A program made the translations under genes and the position numbers. The notes below the pieces were generated by a model. That model was not told the origin of the DNA. It made no database searches and saw nothing but the letters and a program-made list of their open reading frames with translations. Source: Saprospiraceae bacterium (GTDB taxonomy: Bacteria; Bacteroidota; Bacteroidia; Chitinophagales; Saprospiraceae). Taken from it: a stretch of 64,000 nucleotides of DNA. The stretch spans positions 1 through 64,000 of the forward strand of contig JAEUUT010000142.1 of NCBI GenBank assembly GCA_016787415.1. The letters run 5' to 3'. Positions 63,887 through 64,000 of this stretch are shown here, one piece after another; position 1 is the stretch's first letter; each line of letters opens with the position of its first letter.

Positions 63887-63954
63887 GGTCGGTTGTTGAG
63901 AGGGATGCAAAGATAGGGGTAGATGGGCAGGAGAACGTGTTTGGGATTTTTTTT

Positions 63955-64000
63955 GGAGTAGGGCGTTCGGCTTCGCCTCACGTAAAGGGGACTTGGGATT
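63955..64000. repeat. Partial copy of the 411-bp repeat family, cut by the window end
   Basis: From about 63963 the sequence GTTCGGCTTCGCCTCAC, four differing bases and GGGGACTTGGGATT repeats the left arm of the inverted repeat at 47720-47755. Only 38 bases are inside the window. The gap from the M15 gene to the end otherwise shows nothing. Confidence 0.6.

Noticed and set aside
1..64000. tRNA or rRNA genes
   Set aside because: I looked for clover-leaf ends and conserved GTTCGA-type loops in the gaps and saw none, but a covariance search was not possible, so this is a negative by eye only.

Overview
The window reads as chromosome of a Bacteroidota bacterium, most likely of the Saprospiria (Saprospiraceae or Haliscomenobacter-like). 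Signs are four secreted proteins with C-terminal type IX secretion (Por) sorting domains, a two-component-propeller histidine kinase, a TonB receptor with a carboxypeptidase-regulatory N-terminal domain, GTP-dependent PEPCK, weak Shine-Dalgarno signals, and large TPR-CHAT proteins. No rRNA, tRNA or CRISPR array was seen.

Region 1 (1-9.65 kb) is AT-rich and looks like an integron cassette array without a visible integrase. Palindromic spacers lie at 11-147, 914-966, 3066-3155 and 7646-7737. The half-site that opens each cassette is the reverse complement of the half-site that closes it: GTTACTGGC at 957 with GCCAGTAAC at 3066, GTTCTGCG at 3148 with CGCAGAAC at 7646, and GTTAGCGGT at 7729 with ACCGCTAA at 9100. 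The last site is cut by a 5'-truncated group II intron. One cassette, about 4.6 kb, carries a cupin-like protein, a Trypco1 protein, a trypsin-NACHT NTPase and a short-chain dehydrogenase, a predicted NTPase-controlled conflict (anti-phage) system. The other cassettes carry a DUF6119-like protein and two membrane-anchored orphans. A 166-bp MITE-like inverted repeat sits in one of them.

Region 2 (9.7-24.3 kb) is mostly envelope and secreted genes: a T9SS alpha/beta hydrolase, a T9SS trypsin, a lipoprotein plus TonB receptor pair, an orphan contractile-tail tube protein, a propeller histidine kinase with two unusual SGTW modules, a secreted lectin/papain-like/beta-sandwich protein, an outer-membrane barrel protein and a Tat-exported PhoD phosphatase.

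Region 3 (24.5-31.8 kb) is an AT-rich four-gene operon: secreted TPR-CHAT protease, secreted unknown, membrane protein with a C-terminal EAD11-like death-like domain, and secreted TPR protein.

Region 4 (32-44 kb) holds a T9SS protein, a probable operon led by a TPR-fused fatty acid alpha-dioxygenase (with a membrane protein, methionine aminopeptidase and DUF2200), a Sel1 protein, a secreted hydrolase, a delta-60-repeat T9SS protein and a PHP phosphoesterase.

Region 5 (44-58.9 kb) is a run of co-directional signalling and protease genes: WD40-caspase, M48-like protease, CHASE2 protein, FecR-like protein, DUF3667 protein, ECF-type sigma factor, membrane TPR protein, a second TPR-CHAT protein, a small membrane protein and a DUF4440 lipoprotein. 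Two matching candidate promoter sequences sit before the sigma factor and before the small membrane protein. A 411-bp near-perfect inverted repeat lies inside this run, and a partial copy begins at the end of the window.

Region 6 (59-64 kb) is housekeeping: PEPCK, two membrane proteins, a NeuD-like acyltransferase and an M15 peptidase.
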